Shown here piece after piece: positions 23,474-35,037 of a stretch of DNA of 39,006 bases (positions are counted from its first letter, which is position 1; each line of letters starts with the position of its first letter). Location: NCBI GenBank assembly GCA_021778515.1, contig JAJYCJ010000003.1:39065-78070 (forward strand). Reading direction: 5' to 3'. Source of the stretch: Acidobacteriota bacterium. GTDB taxonomy: Bacteria; Acidobacteriota; UBA4820; DSQY01. Under the pieces are notes generated by a model, which saw only the letters and a list, made by a program, of their open reading frames with translations, was not told the DNA's origin and did not search any database. The translations under genes and the position numbers were made by a program.

Positions 23474-23917
23474 GTGCTCGAAGAGCTGATGAAGAGTTAC
23501 TGGCATATTCCCATCATCATGGGAATGGTCCTGGTGTACGGCATCCTGTTGAACAAGGTCTTCTTTCAGCCGGTCCAGCGGGTGCTGGAAGAGCGGAAGA
23601 AGCGCGTCCGGGAGTCGGGCACCCTTTCTGATCAATCCAAGGACGTCCTGACCAAGCGTTTCACGGAGTACGAACAGGCCGTTCTGGAAGCTCACCGCAA
23701 AGCCACCCACCTCAAGGAGCAGGCCCGGAACGAGGCTTACGAATACCGCAGCAGCGTTCTGGGCCAAGTGAAGGCCGAGGTGGGAAAAGACCTCCAGCGG
23801 GCCGAGGGAGAACTCGGCGAGAACGTCTCCGCGGTGAAGCGGGACCTGGAGGGACAGATCCCGCAGTTCGCCAAGGCGTTGGCCTCCAAGCTCCTGGGCC
23901 GGGAGGTGACGGCATGA
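23474..23917 (+). CDS. atpF': ATP synthase Fo subunit b' (peripheral stalk)
   Basis: A 147-aa protein with one N-terminal membrane span (IPIIMGMVLVYGILLNKVFF) followed by a long charged helix, the plan of Fo b/b' subunits. It would pair with the b subunit encoded next to form a heterodimeric peripheral stalk holding F1 to Fo. GTG at 23474 is preferred because GGGGGGA is 6-7 nt upstream; a TTG two codons earlier is possible. It overlaps atpF by 4 nt. In bacteria with a duplicated b gene the first is often the shorter, signal-less copy, as here. Confidence 0.9.
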   Translation: MLEELMKSYWHIPIIMGMVLVYGILLNKVFFQPVQRVLEERKKRVRESGTLSDQSKDVLTKRFTEYEQAVLEAHRKATHLKEQARNEAYEYRSSVLGQVKAEVGKDLQRAEGELGENVSAVKRDLEGQIPQFAKALASKLLGREVTA

Positions 23918-24519
23918 TCAAGAGGCTTTCGCTCGCGGTCCTGCTCTGGCTCCCGGCCATGGCTGTGCTAGCGCAGGAGGCCTCCGGGGGGCATGGGGGA
24001 GAGGGGGGCTGGATGGCCCCCATCTGGCACGTGCCCATGATCGCCTGGCAGATCGTGAACTTCCTGCTGGTGGTGGGGTTGTTCATCTACCTGTTGAGGA
24101 GGCCCGCCCCGCAGTTCTTCGAATCCAGGGCCAAGGAGATCCAATCGCTCCTGGAGAAGGCGCTCAAAGAGAAGGAAGAGGCCCTGGCGCGGCTCAAGGA
24201 GGTGGAGGACAAGATGGCCCGCCTCGGAGACGAGGTGGCCTCCATCGAGCAGGCCTCCAAGGAGTCGGCGGAGGCGGACAAGCGCAGGGTTCTGGAAGAG
24301 GCCGAGGCGGCCAGGGTTCGCATCGGGGAGGAGGCGCGCGCCGAGATGGAACGGCGCGTGCTGGAGGCGAAGCGAGACCTCCGGGCCTTCGCCGCCGATA
24401 TGGCCGTGAAAATGGCGAGGGAACTGTTGGCCCAGAACCTCACCGATGACGATGAGCGGCGGCTCCAGGGTGAGTTTTTGGGGCTGCTGGAGGAGGAGAG
24501 CCATGAGCAGCATCGGTAA
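23914..24519 (+). CDS. atpF: ATP synthase Fo subunit b with N-terminal signal peptide
   Basis: A 201-aa peripheral-stalk subunit. Residues 1-21 (MIKRLSLAVLLWLPAMAVLA) form a cleavable-looking signal peptide ending ALA/VLA-QEA. It is followed by a Gly/His-rich stretch, the membrane span WQIVNFLLVVGLFIYLLRRP (about 47-66) and a long Glu/Arg/Ala coiled coil. A signal peptide plus TM would leave the mature N terminus outside with the helix inside, the same topology as a normal b subunit. This extended form is known from some Desulfobacterota and Acidobacteriota. The stop overlaps atpH by 17 nt. Confidence 0.92.
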   Translation: MIKRLSLAVLLWLPAMAVLAQEASGGHGGEGGWMAPIWHVPMIAWQIVNFLLVVGLFIYLLRRPAPQFFESRAKEIQSLLEKALKEKEEALARLKEVEDKMARLGDEVASIEQASKESAEADKRRVLEEAEAARVRIGEEARAEMERRVLEAKRDLRAFAADMAVKMARELLAQNLTDDDERRLQGEFLGLLEEESHEQHR

Positions 24520-25036
24520 GCGGTACGCGCAGGCTCTCCTCGCCAACCTCGGGGCGGAGCCCGTGGACGCTGTTCTTGCGGACCTCAAGGCCTTTGGGGC
24601 CATGCTGGAGCAGGTTCCCGAGCTGGGCCAGGTGATAGAGAATCCGGGCATTCCCGCGGAGGTCAAGGGGCGGTTGGTGAGGGAGCTGGCCAAGCGGTCG
24701 GGGCTGAGGGACGTCTCGATCCGGTTCGTGCTCCTGGCCATCGAACACCGCCGCCTCCGGCAGTGGGACGAGATAGTGGCCGCCTTTTCAGCCATCAGGG
24801 ACGAGAAGGCAGGGGTGCAGCGCGCGCAGGTCGTGTCCGCGCGGCCCCTGAGCGAGAGAGCGCGAAAGGAGATGTCTGCCCGGCTGGCGTCCATCTTCGG
24901 GCGCGCTGTGGAGCTGGAGGCGAGGGTCTCCGGCGAGCTATTGGGGGGCATTCAGCTTCACGTGGGGTCAACCGTGTACGACGGGTCCGTTGCCGGCGCC
25001 CTGAAGTCCGTGCATCAGGATCTCGTGAAGGGGTAG
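24503..25036 (+). CDS. atpH: ATP synthase F1 subunit delta
   Basis: A 177-aa subunit (OSCP type) that clamps the peripheral stalk to the top of the alpha3beta3 hexamer. It begins MSSIGKRYAQALLANL, with the usual RYAxAL motif. The C-terminal domain shows the conserved GGIQLHVGSTVYDGSVAGAL. The start is set by the RYAQAL motif; GGAGGAGAG precedes it. Length is normal. Confidence 0.95.
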   Translation: MSSIGKRYAQALLANLGAEPVDAVLADLKAFGAMLEQVPELGQVIENPGIPAEVKGRLVRELAKRSGLRDVSIRFVLLAIEHRRLRQWDEIVAAFSAIRDEKAGVQRAQVVSARPLSERARKEMSARLASIFGRAVELEARVSGELLGGIQLHVGSTVYDGSVAGALKSVHQDLVKG

Positions 25037-25042
25037 GCGAGC

Positions 25043-26563
25043 ATGATCAAGACGGACGAGATCAGCAGAATTCTGAAGGCCCAGCTCGAAGGATACGAAA
25101 CGAAGCTGGACGTGGCGGAGGTGGGCTACGTGACCTCCGTGGGCGACGGCATTGCCCGGATCTACGGTCTGGAGAAGGTCATGGCCGGCGAATTGCTCGC
25201 CTTCCCGGGCGACATGTTCGGCATGGCCCTCAACCTCGAAGAGGACAGCGTGGGCGCCGTGCTCATGGGCGAGACGGACAAGATCCGCGAGGGCGACGAG
25301 GTCCGCCGCACCAAGCAGATCATGTCCGTCCCTGTAACCGAAGGGATGATCGGGCGGGTCATCGACCCTATCGGGCAGGTGCAGGACGGCCGGGGGCCTA
25401 TCGAATCCACCGAGCGCTACCCGATCGAGAGGATCGCCCCGGGCATCGTCCAGCGCGAGCCCGTCAAGGTGCCCCTGCAGACGGGCCTCAAGCCCATCGA
25501 CGCCATGATTCCCATCGGCAGGGGCCAGCGCGAGCTGATCATCGGCGATCGGCAGACCGGTAAGACCGCCGTGGCGCTCGACACCATTATCAACCAGAAG
25601 GGAAAAGGGGTGATCTGCATCTACGTGGCCATCGGGCAGAAGCGCTCGACGGTCGCGCAGGTGGTGAAGACGCTGGAGGATTACGGGGCCATGGAGCACA
25701 CCATCGTGGTGTCGGCCTCGGCCTCGGAGCCGGCTTCGCTTCAGTACATCGCCCCGTACGCGGGCTGCGCCATCGGCGAGTACTTCATGCACAAGGGCGG
25801 TCACGTGCTCTGCGTGTACGACGACCTCTCGAAACACGCCGCGGCCTACCGCGAGATCTCGCTTCTCCTCCGGCGTCCCCCGGGCCGCGAGGCCTACCCG
25901 GGCGACGTGTTCTATCTGCACTCCCGCCTGCTGGAGCGCGCTGCGAAGCTGAGCGCGAAGCAGGGCGGTGGATCGCTGACGGCCCTGCCCATCATCGAGA
26001 CGCAGGCAGGGGACGTGTCGGCCTACATCCCCACGAACGTCATCTCCATCACGGACGGGCAGATCTACCTCGAGAGCGACCTCTTCTACCAGGGCGTCCG
26101 CCCGGCCCTGAACGTGGGCATCTCCGTGAGCCGCGTGGGAGGAAACGCGCAGATCAAGGCCATGAAATCCGTCGCGGGGACCCTGCGCCTAGAGCTGGCA
26201 CAGTATCGCGAGCTGGCCGCCTTCGCCCAATTCGGGTCGGACCTGGACAAGGGTACGCAGGCGCAGCTCAACCGTGGCGCCCGCCTGGTCGAGATCCTAA
26301 AGCAGGACCAGTACCAGCCGCTGGACGTGATCAAGCAGATCGCCATCATCTACGCGGGCACGCACGCCTGGCTCGATGACCTGGCGGTGAGCGAGTGCCG
26401 GACGTTCGAAGCCGGGCTCTACAAACACCTGGACCTGAACGGCCAGGCATGGATGGACGCCCTGCGAGAGAAGAAGGTGCTCGACGAGACGCTGGCGGCT
26501 CAGTTGGACGAGCTTCTGAAGTCCTTCAAGCACCAGTACGTGAAAGAACGGGAAGCGAAGTGA
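25043..26563 (+). CDS. atpA: ATP synthase F1 subunit alpha
   Basis: A 506-aa non-catalytic nucleotide-binding subunit of the F1 hexamer. The P loop is GDRQTGKTA near residue 170, and the Walker B strand is [12 protein letters not shown]. The signature PAINVGxSVSRVG appears as [13 protein letters not shown] near residue 354. The N-terminal beta barrel ([15 protein letters not shown]) and C-terminal helical domain are complete. It follows atpH by 6 bp. Confidence 0.99.
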   Translation: MIKTDEISRILKAQLEGYETKLDVAEVGYVTSVGDGIARIYGLEKVMAGELLAFPGDMFGMALNLEEDSVGAVLMGETDKIREGDEVRRTKQIMSVPVTEGMIGRVIDPIGQVQDGRGPIESTERYPIERIAPGIVQREPVKVPLQTGLKPIDAMIPIGRGQRELIIGDRQTGKTAVALDTIINQKGKGVICIYVAIGQKRSTVAQVVKTLEDYGAMEHTIVVSASASEPASLQYIAPYAGCAIGEYFMHKGGHVLCVYDDLSKHAAAYREISLLLRRPPGREAYPGDVFYLHSRLLERAAKLSAKQGGGSLTALPIIETQAGDVSAYIPTNVISITDGQIYLESDLFYQGVRPALNVGISVSRVGGNAQIKAMKSVAGTLRLELAQYRELAAFAQFGSDLDKGTQAQLNRGARLVEILKQDQYQPLDVIKQIAIIYAGTHAWLDDLAVSECRTFEAGLYKHLDLNGQAWMDALREKKVLDETLAAQLDELLKSFKHQYVKEREAK

Positions 26564-26566
26564 GCC

Positions 26567-27430
26567 ATGCCCAACCTGCGCGACATTAGGCGCCGGATCC
26601 GCTCGGTGCAGAACACGCAGCAGATCACCAAGGCCATGAAGATGGTGGCCGCGGCGAAGCTGCGACGGTCGCAGGAGCGGATGTTTGCGGCGAGGCCCTA
26701 CGCGAACAAGATGCTCGAAGTGCTGAACTCGCTGGCCAGCCGGGCGCAACAGAGCGTCCACCCGCTGCTCGACGTGCGGCCGGAGGAGCGCGTGTTGGTC
26801 GTGGTGGTGACGGCGGACCGGGGGCTGTGCGGCGCGTTCAACACCAACATCCAACGCCACGCCGGCCGGTTTCTGAGGGAGCTGGCTCAGGAAGGCAAGG
26901 AGATCACGCTGGCCTGCATAGGTAGGAAGGGCCGGGAGTTCTTCCGCCGCCGGGAGTTCACCATCACCGAGAGCTGGGTTGGCATCTTCAACAAGATCCG
27001 GTATGAGGACGCCAGCGAGATGGCGGAGTATCTGAGCGGGCTCTACACGGAGAAGAAGGTCGACGCCATCTATCTAATATACAACGAATTCAAGAGCGTC
27101 ATCGCGCAGCGGATCGTGACGGAGAAGCTGTTGCCCATTCCGCGGCTCACCTTCGAGGAGCCCACGGTGGTGGAGGATTACCTGTACGAGCCCACCGAGA
27201 GGGAGCTGTTCGAGACGCTTCTGCCGAGGCACGTGGCGTTCCAGGTATATCGCTCCGTTCTCGAGTCGGCCGCGGCGGAGCACGGCGCCCGCATGACGGC
27301 CATGGAGAGCGCCACCAACAACGCGCGGGACATGATCGACCGGCTTACGCTGTACGCGAACCGAGTTCGGCAGGCGGCGATCACCAAAGAGATCATCGAG
27401 GTCGTGAGCGGGGCGCAGGCCCTCGGGTGA
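26567..27430 (+). CDS. atpG: ATP synthase F1 subunit gamma
   Basis: A 287-aa rotor shaft. It starts MPNLRDIRRRIRSVQNTQQITKAMKMVAAAKL, the diagnostic N-terminal helix. TADRGLCGAFNTN follows, and it closes with MESATNNARDMIDRLTLYANRVRQAAITKEI, the conserved C-terminal helix that penetrates the alpha3beta3 ring. It lies 3 bp behind atpA. Confidence 0.98.
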   Translation: MPNLRDIRRRIRSVQNTQQITKAMKMVAAAKLRRSQERMFAARPYANKMLEVLNSLASRAQQSVHPLLDVRPEERVLVVVVTADRGLCGAFNTNIQRHAGRFLRELAQEGKEITLACIGRKGREFFRRREFTITESWVGIFNKIRYEDASEMAEYLSGLYTEKKVDAIYLIYNEFKSVIAQRIVTEKLLPIPRLTFEEPTVVEDYLYEPTERELFETLLPRHVAFQVYRSVLESAAAEHGARMTAMESATNNARDMIDRLTLYANRVRQAAITKEIIEVVSGAQALG

Positions 27431-28885
<1,455 letters not shown>

Positions 28886-28891
28886 GGGGCG

Positions 28892-29320
28892 ATGGCACAA
28901 TTCACGTTGCCCACCAAGATCACGCTGAACATCGTCACTCCGGAAAGAAACGTCGTCTGCGAGGTGATCGACGAGGTCGTGTTACCGGGCACTTTGGGCT
29001 ATCTCGGAGCGTTGCCGGGCCACACGCCGCTCTTGACTTCGCTCAAGATAGGTGAAATAAAATACAGGGTTGGAAGCCAGTGGTGGTACCTCTGCGTGTC
29101 CTGGGGATTCGTGGAGATCCTGCCAGACCGCGTGACGGTGCTCGCCGATATCGCCGAACCCGCCGAGGAGATCGACGTGGAGAGGGCCCGGGAGGCGAAG
29201 GCCTCCGCGGAGAAGCGGCTGAAGAACCCGGATGCAGAGTTTCTCCAGGAGCAGATTGCCCTGGAACAGGCATTGATTCGGTTGCAAGTGGCCGCGAAGG
29301 CAGCGCGGACCCCTTCGTGA
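28892..29320 (+). CDS. atpC: ATP synthase F1 subunit epsilon
   Basis: A 142-aa central-stalk subunit that inhibits ATP hydrolysis. The N-terminal beta sandwich (LNIVTPERNVVCEVIDEVVLPGTLGYLGALPGHTPLL) is followed by a C-terminal helical hairpin with RAREAKASAEKRLKN and EQALIRLQVAAKA. It closes the atp genes. The Fo a (atpB) and c (atpE) genes must lie elsewhere. Confidence 0.95.
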   Translation: MAQFTLPTKITLNIVTPERNVVCEVIDEVVLPGTLGYLGALPGHTPLLTSLKIGEIKYRVGSQWWYLCVSWGFVEILPDRVTVLADIAEPAEEIDVERAREAKASAEKRLKNPDAEFLQEQIALEQALIRLQVAAKAARTPS

Positions 29321-29345
29321 CCCCCCCTGAGAGCGAGAACGGCTC

Positions 29346-29483
29346 ATGAAGAGAACCTACCAGCCCAACAGGCATCGCCGAGCCAAGACGCACGGCTTCC
29401 GTGCGCGCATGGCTACCAAGGGCGGACGCGAAGTCCTTGCCCGTAGGCGGGCGAAAGGGAGATGGCGTCTCACGCCTGCGTAA
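29346..29483 (+). CDS. rpmH: 50S ribosomal protein L34
   Basis: A 45-aa very basic protein, [20 protein letters not shown] onward, with [17 protein letters not shown] in the second half, the full conserved L34 sequence. It overlaps rnpA by 22 nt, as is common for this pair. Only 25 bp separate it from atpC, so it may be read from the atp promoter. Confidence 0.98.
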   Translation: MKRTYQPNRHRRAKTHGFRARMATKGGREVLARRRAKGRWRLTPA

Positions 29484-29854
29484 CGCCCCGGACCGGATCC
29501 TTTCGAAAAGAAGACAGGGTTCGAAAGCGGCACGAATACCTGGAGAGCTATCGGCGGTGTAAGCCCATGCACACCGCGCATTTGGTGTTTTATGCCCGGC
29601 CTGAAGAAGGCGGGCGACGCCGGTTTGGGTGCACCGTGCCGAAGAAGGTTGGAAAGGCGGTGACGCGAAACCGCCTGAAACGCCTCTTCAGGGAGGTGTT
29701 CCGGAAGACGCGCCAGGCGCTGCCGGAGGGGTGCGTGCTGATCGTGAATGCCAAGCGGTCCGCCGCGGACATGAGCCACCAGGACGTCCTGGAAGCCTTC
29801 GAGAAGATATGCACGCGGCTGGCTGCGGAGGGATATCCCCCGTGCGAGCCGTGA
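29462..29854 (+). CDS. rnpA: ribonuclease P protein component
   Basis: A 130-aa basic protein that assists RNase P RNA in 5' maturation of tRNAs. The core begins [19 protein letters not shown] and contains the RNR motif [14 protein letters not shown]. The start lies inside rpmH with AAGGGAG directly before the ATG; no better in-frame start follows. The first 13 residues are extra compared with short family members. Confidence 0.95.
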   Translation: MASHACVTPRTGSFRKEDRVRKRHEYLESYRRCKPMHTAHLVFYARPEEGGRRRFGCTVPKKVGKAVTRNRLKRLFREVFRKTRQALPEGCVLIVNAKRSAADMSHQDVLEAFEKICTRLAAEGYPPCEP

Positions 29855-30075
29855 TGCTCCTCCTGATCCGACTCTACCAATGGACGGTGAGCCCCTGGCT
29901 GGGTAGGGCTTGCCGATTTTACCCCTCGTGTTCGGAGTACACTTATCGGGCCGTTTCCGAATACGGCGCGATCAAGGGCGGGTGGATGGGGATTCGGCGC
30001 GTGTTGAGGTGCAACCCCTTCTGCGAAGGCGGATATGACCCTGTGCCGGCGTCGGCCGGAAAACGGAGCAAGTAG
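29854..30075 (+). CDS. yidD: membrane protein insertion efficiency factor YidD
   Basis: A 73-aa member of the YidD family. Markers are [41 protein letters not shown] and the [13 protein letters not shown] end; the three conserved Cys are present. It associates with the inner membrane and is thought to aid YidC-dependent insertion. ATG at 29854 abuts the rnpA stop (TGATG). In-frame GTG codons at 29842 and 29851 are alternatives. The stop directly touches the yidC ATG. Confidence 0.95.
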   Translation: MLLLIRLYQWTVSPWLGRACRFYPSCSEYTYRAVSEYGAIKGGWMGIRRVLRCNPFCEGGYDPVPASAGKRSK

Positions 30076-31836
30076 ATGGAGCAGCTAGGACAGGACGACC
30101 CGCACAGCGGAAGGAACATCCTCTGGGCTACGCTGATCATGGCGGTGATCTTTATCGCGTGGGCGTACTTCATGTCCACGCCGCCAGCCAATGTGCCCGC
30201 GGAGGCGAAGCCGGCGGAGAAGGCGGCGGTGGCAAGCAAGCCCGAGGGGAAGGAGCCGGTTGAGGCGGCGGCGCCGGTGCTGCCGGGCGGCGGGCAGCCC
30301 GTAGCGGACAGTACAGCACGGACCTATACGGTGAGTAACGGGGACCTGGAATTGCAGGTGACCAACCGTGGTGCCCTGCTGGGCCAGGTGTTGCTCCTGA
30401 AATACAAGGAAAAGGGAGGCAAGGCCAGTGATCTGGTGTCGCCCCTGTCGGCCGCCACGGGCAGTCTTCCTCTCGCCATTCAAACCGGGGACAAGGCCTA
30501 CGACGAGCTCGTCAATTCCGCGCTGTTCCACGTGGAACAGACGGAGCGGAAGGGAGGGGGGGCCTCCCTCGAAATGAGCTGGTCCGACGGCAAGGGAGAT
30601 GCGGTTGAAAAGAAGCTGGATCTCCCGCCGTCGGGGTACGCGGTGGATTTCGCGGTCAAGGCGTTTAAGGGCGGGCGGCCGATGGATCCCGTTCCCCTGG
30701 TCTGGGGCCCGGGTTTCGGCCGGCTGCTCGCGAGCGAAGCCAAGAACCGCTACTACCAGCAGGAATACGTGGGTGTGTCCGAAGGCGGGAGCTTTGAAAA
30801 GATCGTTCGGGGAAAGGTCAGCGCCGAAAAGGGCACGGCGGTCGACGAGGTGGGCGGAAAGGGGCCCATCGCGTGGGCCGCGATCACGGACAACTACTTC
30901 GGAGCAATCTTCGCTCCTGACTCGCCGATGCCGTGGGCCAAGGTGGAGACCCAATGGCTGACTCCGGAGGAGCGGAAAGTCCATCCAACGGATTCGGACA
31001 TCAGCCTCGTGGTCGGATTTCCTGGAAGGGGGAAGCTTTACCTCATCCCCAAGGAATGGCACCTGCTGTCCGGCATGGGCGACCACTTCTACAAGCTCAC
31101 CGACTGGGGAATCCTGGGTCCGTTCTGCGCGGTTCTGTTGTGGGGCCTCAATAAGCTCTATGCCCTGAGCGGGAACTACGGGATCGCCATCCTGCTGCTG
31201 ACGCTCGTGATCAAGGTGGCCTTCTACCCTCTCACCCAGCGCTCCATGGTCAAGATGAAGGAGATGGGCGAGGGCATGAAGCGGCTCAAGCCGCAGATCG
31301 ACCGGATCAAGAGCAAGTACAAGAAGCTGCCGAAGGACATGGGCAATCGCACGAAGATGAACGAGGAGATGATGGCCCTCTACCAGCGCGAGGGCATCAA
31401 CCCCCTCTCGGGCATGGGGGGATGCCTGCCCATGCTTCTCCAGATGCCCGTCTTTTTCGCGCTGTTCGAGCTTCTGCCGAGAGCCATCGAGCTGAGGGGA
31501 GCTCCGTTCTTCGGCTGGATTCACGACCTGTCGTCTCCCGATCCGTACTACATCGCGCCCATCATCATGGGTTTGTCCATGGTGGTATCCACCAGGATGA
31601 CGGCTACGCAAGGGATGGAGGGACCGCAGAAGCTCATGCTGTGGTTCTTGCCGATCATGTTCACGTGGTTCTGCCTGTGGGCTCCCGCTGGGCTGACGCT
31701 CTACTGGCTCGCCAACAACCTTCTGACCATGGGACAGCAGGCCATCATCAACCGGCAGGTGGCCCAGAGGAAGGAGGCCGTTGCGAAGGCCAGGAAGTCG
31801 ACACCAAAGGGGCCATCGAAGCCGTCACATGCCTGA
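30076..31836 (+). CDS. yidC: membrane protein insertase YidC
   Basis: A 586-aa Gram-negative-type insertase. An N-terminal signal anchor (ILWATLIMAVIFIAWAYF) precedes an Ala/Pro/Glu-rich linker and the large periplasmic beta domain (about residues 80-330). The C-terminal five-TM 60KD_IMP core contains GNYGIAILLLTLVIKVAFYPLT, SGMGGCLPMLLQMPVFFALFE and APAGLTLYWLANNLLT. It inserts Sec-independent membrane proteins, including Fo subunit c in characterised bacteria. A perfect parS sequence is embedded in codons for ALFHVEQ (30524-30539). The stop overlaps mnmE by 8 nt. The jag gene often found next is absent. Confidence 0.97.
   Translation: MEQLGQDDPHSGRNILWATLIMAVIFIAWAYFMSTPPANVPAEAKPAEKAAVASKPEGKEPVEAAAPVLPGGGQPVADSTARTYTVSNGDLELQVTNRGALLGQVLLLKYKEKGGKASDLVSPLSAATGSLPLAIQTGDKAYDELVNSALFHVEQTERKGGGASLEMSWSDGKGDAVEKKLDLPPSGYAVDFAVKAFKGGRPMDPVPLVWGPGFGRLLASEAKNRYYQQEYVGVSEGGSFEKIVRGKVSAEKGTAVDEVGGKGPIAWAAITDNYFGAIFAPDSPMPWAKVETQWLTPEERKVHPTDSDISLVVGFPGRGKLYLIPKEWHLLSGMGDHFYKLTDWGILGPFCAVLLWGLNKLYALSGNYGIAILLLTLVIKVAFYPLTQRSMVKMKEMGEGMKRLKPQIDRIKSKYKKLPKDMGNRTKMNEEMMALYQREGINPLSGMGGCLPMLLQMPVFFALFELLPRAIELRGAPFFGWIHDLSSPDPYYIAPIIMGLSMVVSTRMTATQGMEGPQKLMLWFLPIMFTWFCLWAPAGLTLYWLANNLLTMGQQAIINRQVAQRKEAVAKARKSTPKGPSKPSHA
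30524..30539. promoter_or_regulatory. parS centromere site 1 (inside yidC)
   Basis: TGTTCCACGTGGAACA is a perfect 16-bp palindrome matching the bacterial ParB-binding consensus TGTTNCACGTGNAACA. One further base pair on each side is also symmetrical (30523-30540). An identical site lies 5 kb downstream and parAB is adjacent. Confidence 0.93.
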
Positions 31837-33169
31837 CCTGACCGATACCATCGTGGCCGAGGCCACTTCTCCCGGACGGGGTTCCGTGCGGGTGATCCGA
31901 ATCAGCGGTTCCGCGGCGGCCGCCCTTCTTGGGGCGGCCTTCGTGGCTTCGGGGGCAAGGCCGATGGAGCGGCCGAGGCGCCTGTGCCTCGGAACACTGC
32001 TGAGCGCCTCAGGCGAGCCGTTGGACCGGGCGCTGGCCGTGTGGTTCCCTGCCCCCCACTCCCTGACCGGAGAGGATGTGGCCGAGATCCAGGTGCATGG
32101 CGGCAGGGGAATCGTACGTGGTGGGCTGGACAGCCTCGAAAGGCTCGGCGGCCGTATGGCCCTTCCCGGTGAGTTCTCGTATCGGGCCTACCTGAACGGG
32201 AAGGTCTCTCTGATGGAGGCTGAGGCCGTTAACGCGCTCGTGGAGGCGGAGACCGCCGCGCAGGCCGTGCGGCTCGGCGGTGTTCTGCACGGCCGGCTCG
32301 CCGAGGATCTGGCCGGCCTCCGATCGGAGCTGCTTTCCCTCCGCGCCGATTGGGAGGCGCGGATCGACTTTCCAGAAGAAACAGGAGATAACGGAGCCGA
32401 TCGAAATCGCATCACGGGATTGCTGGAGAGGCTTTCCAGGCTGGAGGGAGATGGAAGGGCTGTACGGTTCATGAGAGAAGGATGGCGGCTTGCCCTGGTG
32501 GGCAGGGTCAACACCGGCAAGTCGTCGCTCTTCAATGCCCTCCTCAAGAGGGAACGGGCTCTGGTAACGCCGCACCCGGGTACGACGCGGGACGTCATCG
32601 AGGAATCGATCGAAGTCGGGGGATACCCGGTGGTTCTCCAGGACACCGCCGGGGTCCGCACCGCGCATGACCCGGTGGAGGCCGCCGGAGTGGAGCGAAG
32701 TCGCGAGACCGCGGGGCAAGCTGACGGGACGCTCTTCGTCTACGACGCGGCCGCGGGATGGTGCTCCGAGGATGAAATCCTTCTGGCCGGGCTAGAGAGG
32801 CCGCCGGTCTGCATTCTTGCGAACAAGCGAGACCTTCCGGAAAGAGGGCGGCGCCGGGAAGGTGCACTCCGGGTCAGCGCAAGAACGGGTGAGGGGCTGA
32901 AGGAAGTCGTCGATCTTCTCCAGGGCTGGATGGAAAGGTCCCTGCCCCGAAGCATCCCGGCGCTGGTGTGCGAGCGGCAGGTGGAGGCCGTTCGAAGGGC
33001 CGCTGATGGTTGCCGCGAGGCCATGGAAGCACTGGAGGCCGGCCACTCCGAAGAGGTGGCTCTGCAGGGGCTGGGGCGCGCGCAGCGCGCCATGGATGAG
33101 CTGCTGGGCGGTGGCGGTGCGGAGCAGTTGTACGACCTCATATTTTCGCGATTTTGCATCGGAAAGTAG
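31829..33169 (+). CDS. mnmE: tRNA modification GTPase MnmE
   Basis: A 446-aa GTPase that, with MnmG, builds the (carboxymethyl)aminomethyl group on U34 of certain tRNAs. The N-terminal formyl-THF-binding domain starts [22 protein letters not shown]. The G domain has G1 GRVNTGKSS (Pro-Asn-Ala in most members becomes Val-Asn-Thr), G2 TTRD, G3 DTAG and G4 NKRD. The C-terminal CIGK, whose Cys is catalytic, is present. The ATG overlaps the yidC stop. mnmG follows directly, as expected for partners. Confidence 0.97.
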   Translation: MPDLTDTIVAEATSPGRGSVRVIRISGSAAAALLGAAFVASGARPMERPRRLCLGTLLSASGEPLDRALAVWFPAPHSLTGEDVAEIQVHGGRGIVRGGLDSLERLGGRMALPGEFSYRAYLNGKVSLMEAEAVNALVEAETAAQAVRLGGVLHGRLAEDLAGLRSELLSLRADWEARIDFPEETGDNGADRNRITGLLERLSRLEGDGRAVRFMREGWRLALVGRVNTGKSSLFNALLKRERALVTPHPGTTRDVIEESIEVGGYPVVLQDTAGVRTAHDPVEAAGVERSRETAGQADGTLFVYDAAAGWCSEDEILLAGLERPPVCILANKRDLPERGRRREGALRVSARTGEGLKEVVDLLQGWMERSLPRSIPALVCERQVEAVRRAADGCREAMEALEAGHSEEVALQGLGRAQRAMDELLGGGGAEQLYDLIFSRFCIGK

Positions 33170-33186
33170 TCGGGGGAGGTGTGCCC

Positions 33187-35037
33187 GTGGCCGGGACGCT
33201 GGCATTCGAGGCGACGGTGGTTGGTGGAGGCCACGCGGGTGTGGAGGCCGCCTCGGTTCTGGCCAGGAAGGGCCTGGCCACCGCTCTGGTGACCGATTCC
33301 CTGGACTCCATCGCCCGGATGTCCTGCAATCCTTCCATCGGAGGCGTTGGCAAGGGGCACCTCGTCCGGGAGCTGGATGCTCTGGGCGGGGTCATGGCGA
33401 AAGCGGCCGACGCCACGGGGATCCATTTCAGGCTCCTCAACGCCAGCAAAGGTCCGGCCGTACAGGGACTCAGGAGTCAGAACGACCGGCTGGCGTACCA
33501 GCGGGAGATCAGGCGCATTCTTGAGGGAACGCGCGATCTGACTCTCGTCGAGGGGCGAGCCGTCGAGCTGGGAGTCGGAGACGGCGCCGTGGCAGGGGTC
33601 GGCCTCGCGGACGGACGCTGGCTGGATTGCAGAGTCGTCGTGGTGTGCGCAGGCACCTTCCTGAACGCCGTGATGCACGTGGGCCAGGAACGCACCGTGG
33701 GAGGACGGCTGGGAGAGTTCTCCGCGGAAGCCCTGGGGAGAACCCTCGCACGAATCGGACTCGCCACGAGGCGCTTCAAGACGGGCACGCCGCCTCGGCT
33801 GGCGAGGGGTTCCATACGGTGGGAGGCCCTGGACGCCCAGCCGGGGGATGCCGAGCCCGAACCCTTCTCGATTCACAGCGCCCCCTTTCCCGTTCTGCCG
33901 CAGGGGGCGTGCCATGTGACCCGAACCACGCCGGAGGTGGCGCGGATCATTCGGGCCAACTTGGACCGCTCTCCCCTCTACTCCGGAATCATCAAGGGTA
34001 CGGGACCGCGCTATTGTCCTTCCATAGAGGACAAGGTGGTCAAATTTCCACACCACGAGAGCCATCTCGTGTTTCTTGAGCCGGACGGGGTAGACTCGGA
34101 TGAGGTCTACCCGAACGGAATATCCACATCGCTGCCGAAAGACGTTCAGGAGGCCATCGTGCGGGCCATTCCTGGCCTGGAGAAGGCCGTTCTCCTGAGG
34201 TACGGATATGCCGTCGAGTACGATTTCATGGACCCCGTTGGGCTGCGTCCGACGCTGGAATCCAAGACGGTGCGCGGCCTCTACCTGGCTGGGCAGGTCA
34301 ACGGCACCACCGGCTACGAAGAGGCGGCGGCCCAGGGTTTCTGGGCCGGGTTGAACGGGGCCAGGGCCCTGCGCCGCGAACCTCCCTTCCTGCCCGGCCG
34401 CGACCTGGCCTACGCCGCGGTTCTCGTGGACGACCTGGTGACGAGGGGCGTGCTCGAGCCCTACCGCATGTTCACATCGAGGGCCGAATGCAGGCTCTTG
34501 CTGGATCGCCATAGCGCCTATCGTCGGCTGAGCCCGCTCACGGAGGGCGACCGCCTTCGCGGTCCCGAGGAGGAGGAGCGCATTCGAGCGCGTGAACGCA
34601 CGGTGGGATCGCTCTTGGAGCGCGTGTCGCGAAACACCGTGACGATGGATGGCGAGACCCTCACCCTGAAGCGCCTGCTGGCGAGACCGGAAACGAGCTA
34701 CCGCGACCTATCCCCGTTTCTGAAGGAGACCGAACCGCCTTCCAGGTCGATCGGTCTGTACCTGGAGTCGGAGGTCAAGGGAGAGGGCTACCGGGAGCGG
34801 GAGCAGGCGCTGGCCAGAAAGACGCTGGCCGCATTCGGCATGCGGATTCCGGAGGATTTCCGGTACGAGGGGGTGCCCGGACTGAGCGCTGAGATGGTCG
34901 ACCGCTTGAGGGCGGTGGCGCCGCGTACGCTGGCCCAGGCGGCGCGGATCCCCGGAGTCACGCCTGCGGCCTTGACGATCGTGCGCCTGAGCGTGGAAGC
35001 GGCGCGGAGGGAGGGGCGTGACCGATCGGCTGGATGA
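33187..35037 (+). CDS. mnmG: tRNA uridine 5-carboxymethylaminomethyl modification enzyme MnmG (GidA)
   Basis: A 616-aa FAD enzyme, partner of MnmE. FAD motif [12 protein letters not shown] near residue 9 is followed by [25 protein letters not shown]-like [13 protein letters not shown], and the [11 protein letters not shown] and [17 protein letters not shown] motifs. [11 protein letters not shown] and the C-terminal helical MnmE/tRNA-binding domain (IPGVTPAAL) are complete. GTG at 33187 is preferred, with GGGAGG 8 nt upstream; GTG at 33181 is an alternative. It overlaps rsmG by 20 nt. Confidence 0.97.
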   Translation: MAGTLAFEATVVGGGHAGVEAASVLARKGLATALVTDSLDSIARMSCNPSIGGVGKGHLVRELDALGGVMAKAADATGIHFRLLNASKGPAVQGLRSQNDRLAYQREIRRILEGTRDLTLVEGRAVELGVGDGAVAGVGLADGRWLDCRVVVVCAGTFLNAVMHVGQERTVGGRLGEFSAEALGRTLARIGLATRRFKTGTPPRLARGSIRWEALDAQPGDAEPEPFSIHSAPFPVLPQGACHVTRTTPEVARIIRANLDRSPLYSGIIKGTGPRYCPSIEDKVVKFPHHESHLVFLEPDGVDSDEVYPNGISTSLPKDVQEAIVRAIPGLEKAVLLRYGYAVEYDFMDPVGLRPTLESKTVRGLYLAGQVNGTTGYEEAAAQGFWAGLNGARALRREPPFLPGRDLAYAAVLVDDLVTRGVLEPYRMFTSRAECRLLLDRHSAYRRLSPLTEGDRLRGPEEEERIRARERTVGSLLERVSRNTVTMDGETLTLKRLLARPETSYRDLSPFLKETEPPSRSIGLYLESEVKGEGYREREQALARKTLAAFGMRIPEDFRYEGVPGLSAEMVDRLRAVAPRTLAQAARIPGVTPAALTIVRLSVEAARREGRDRSAG

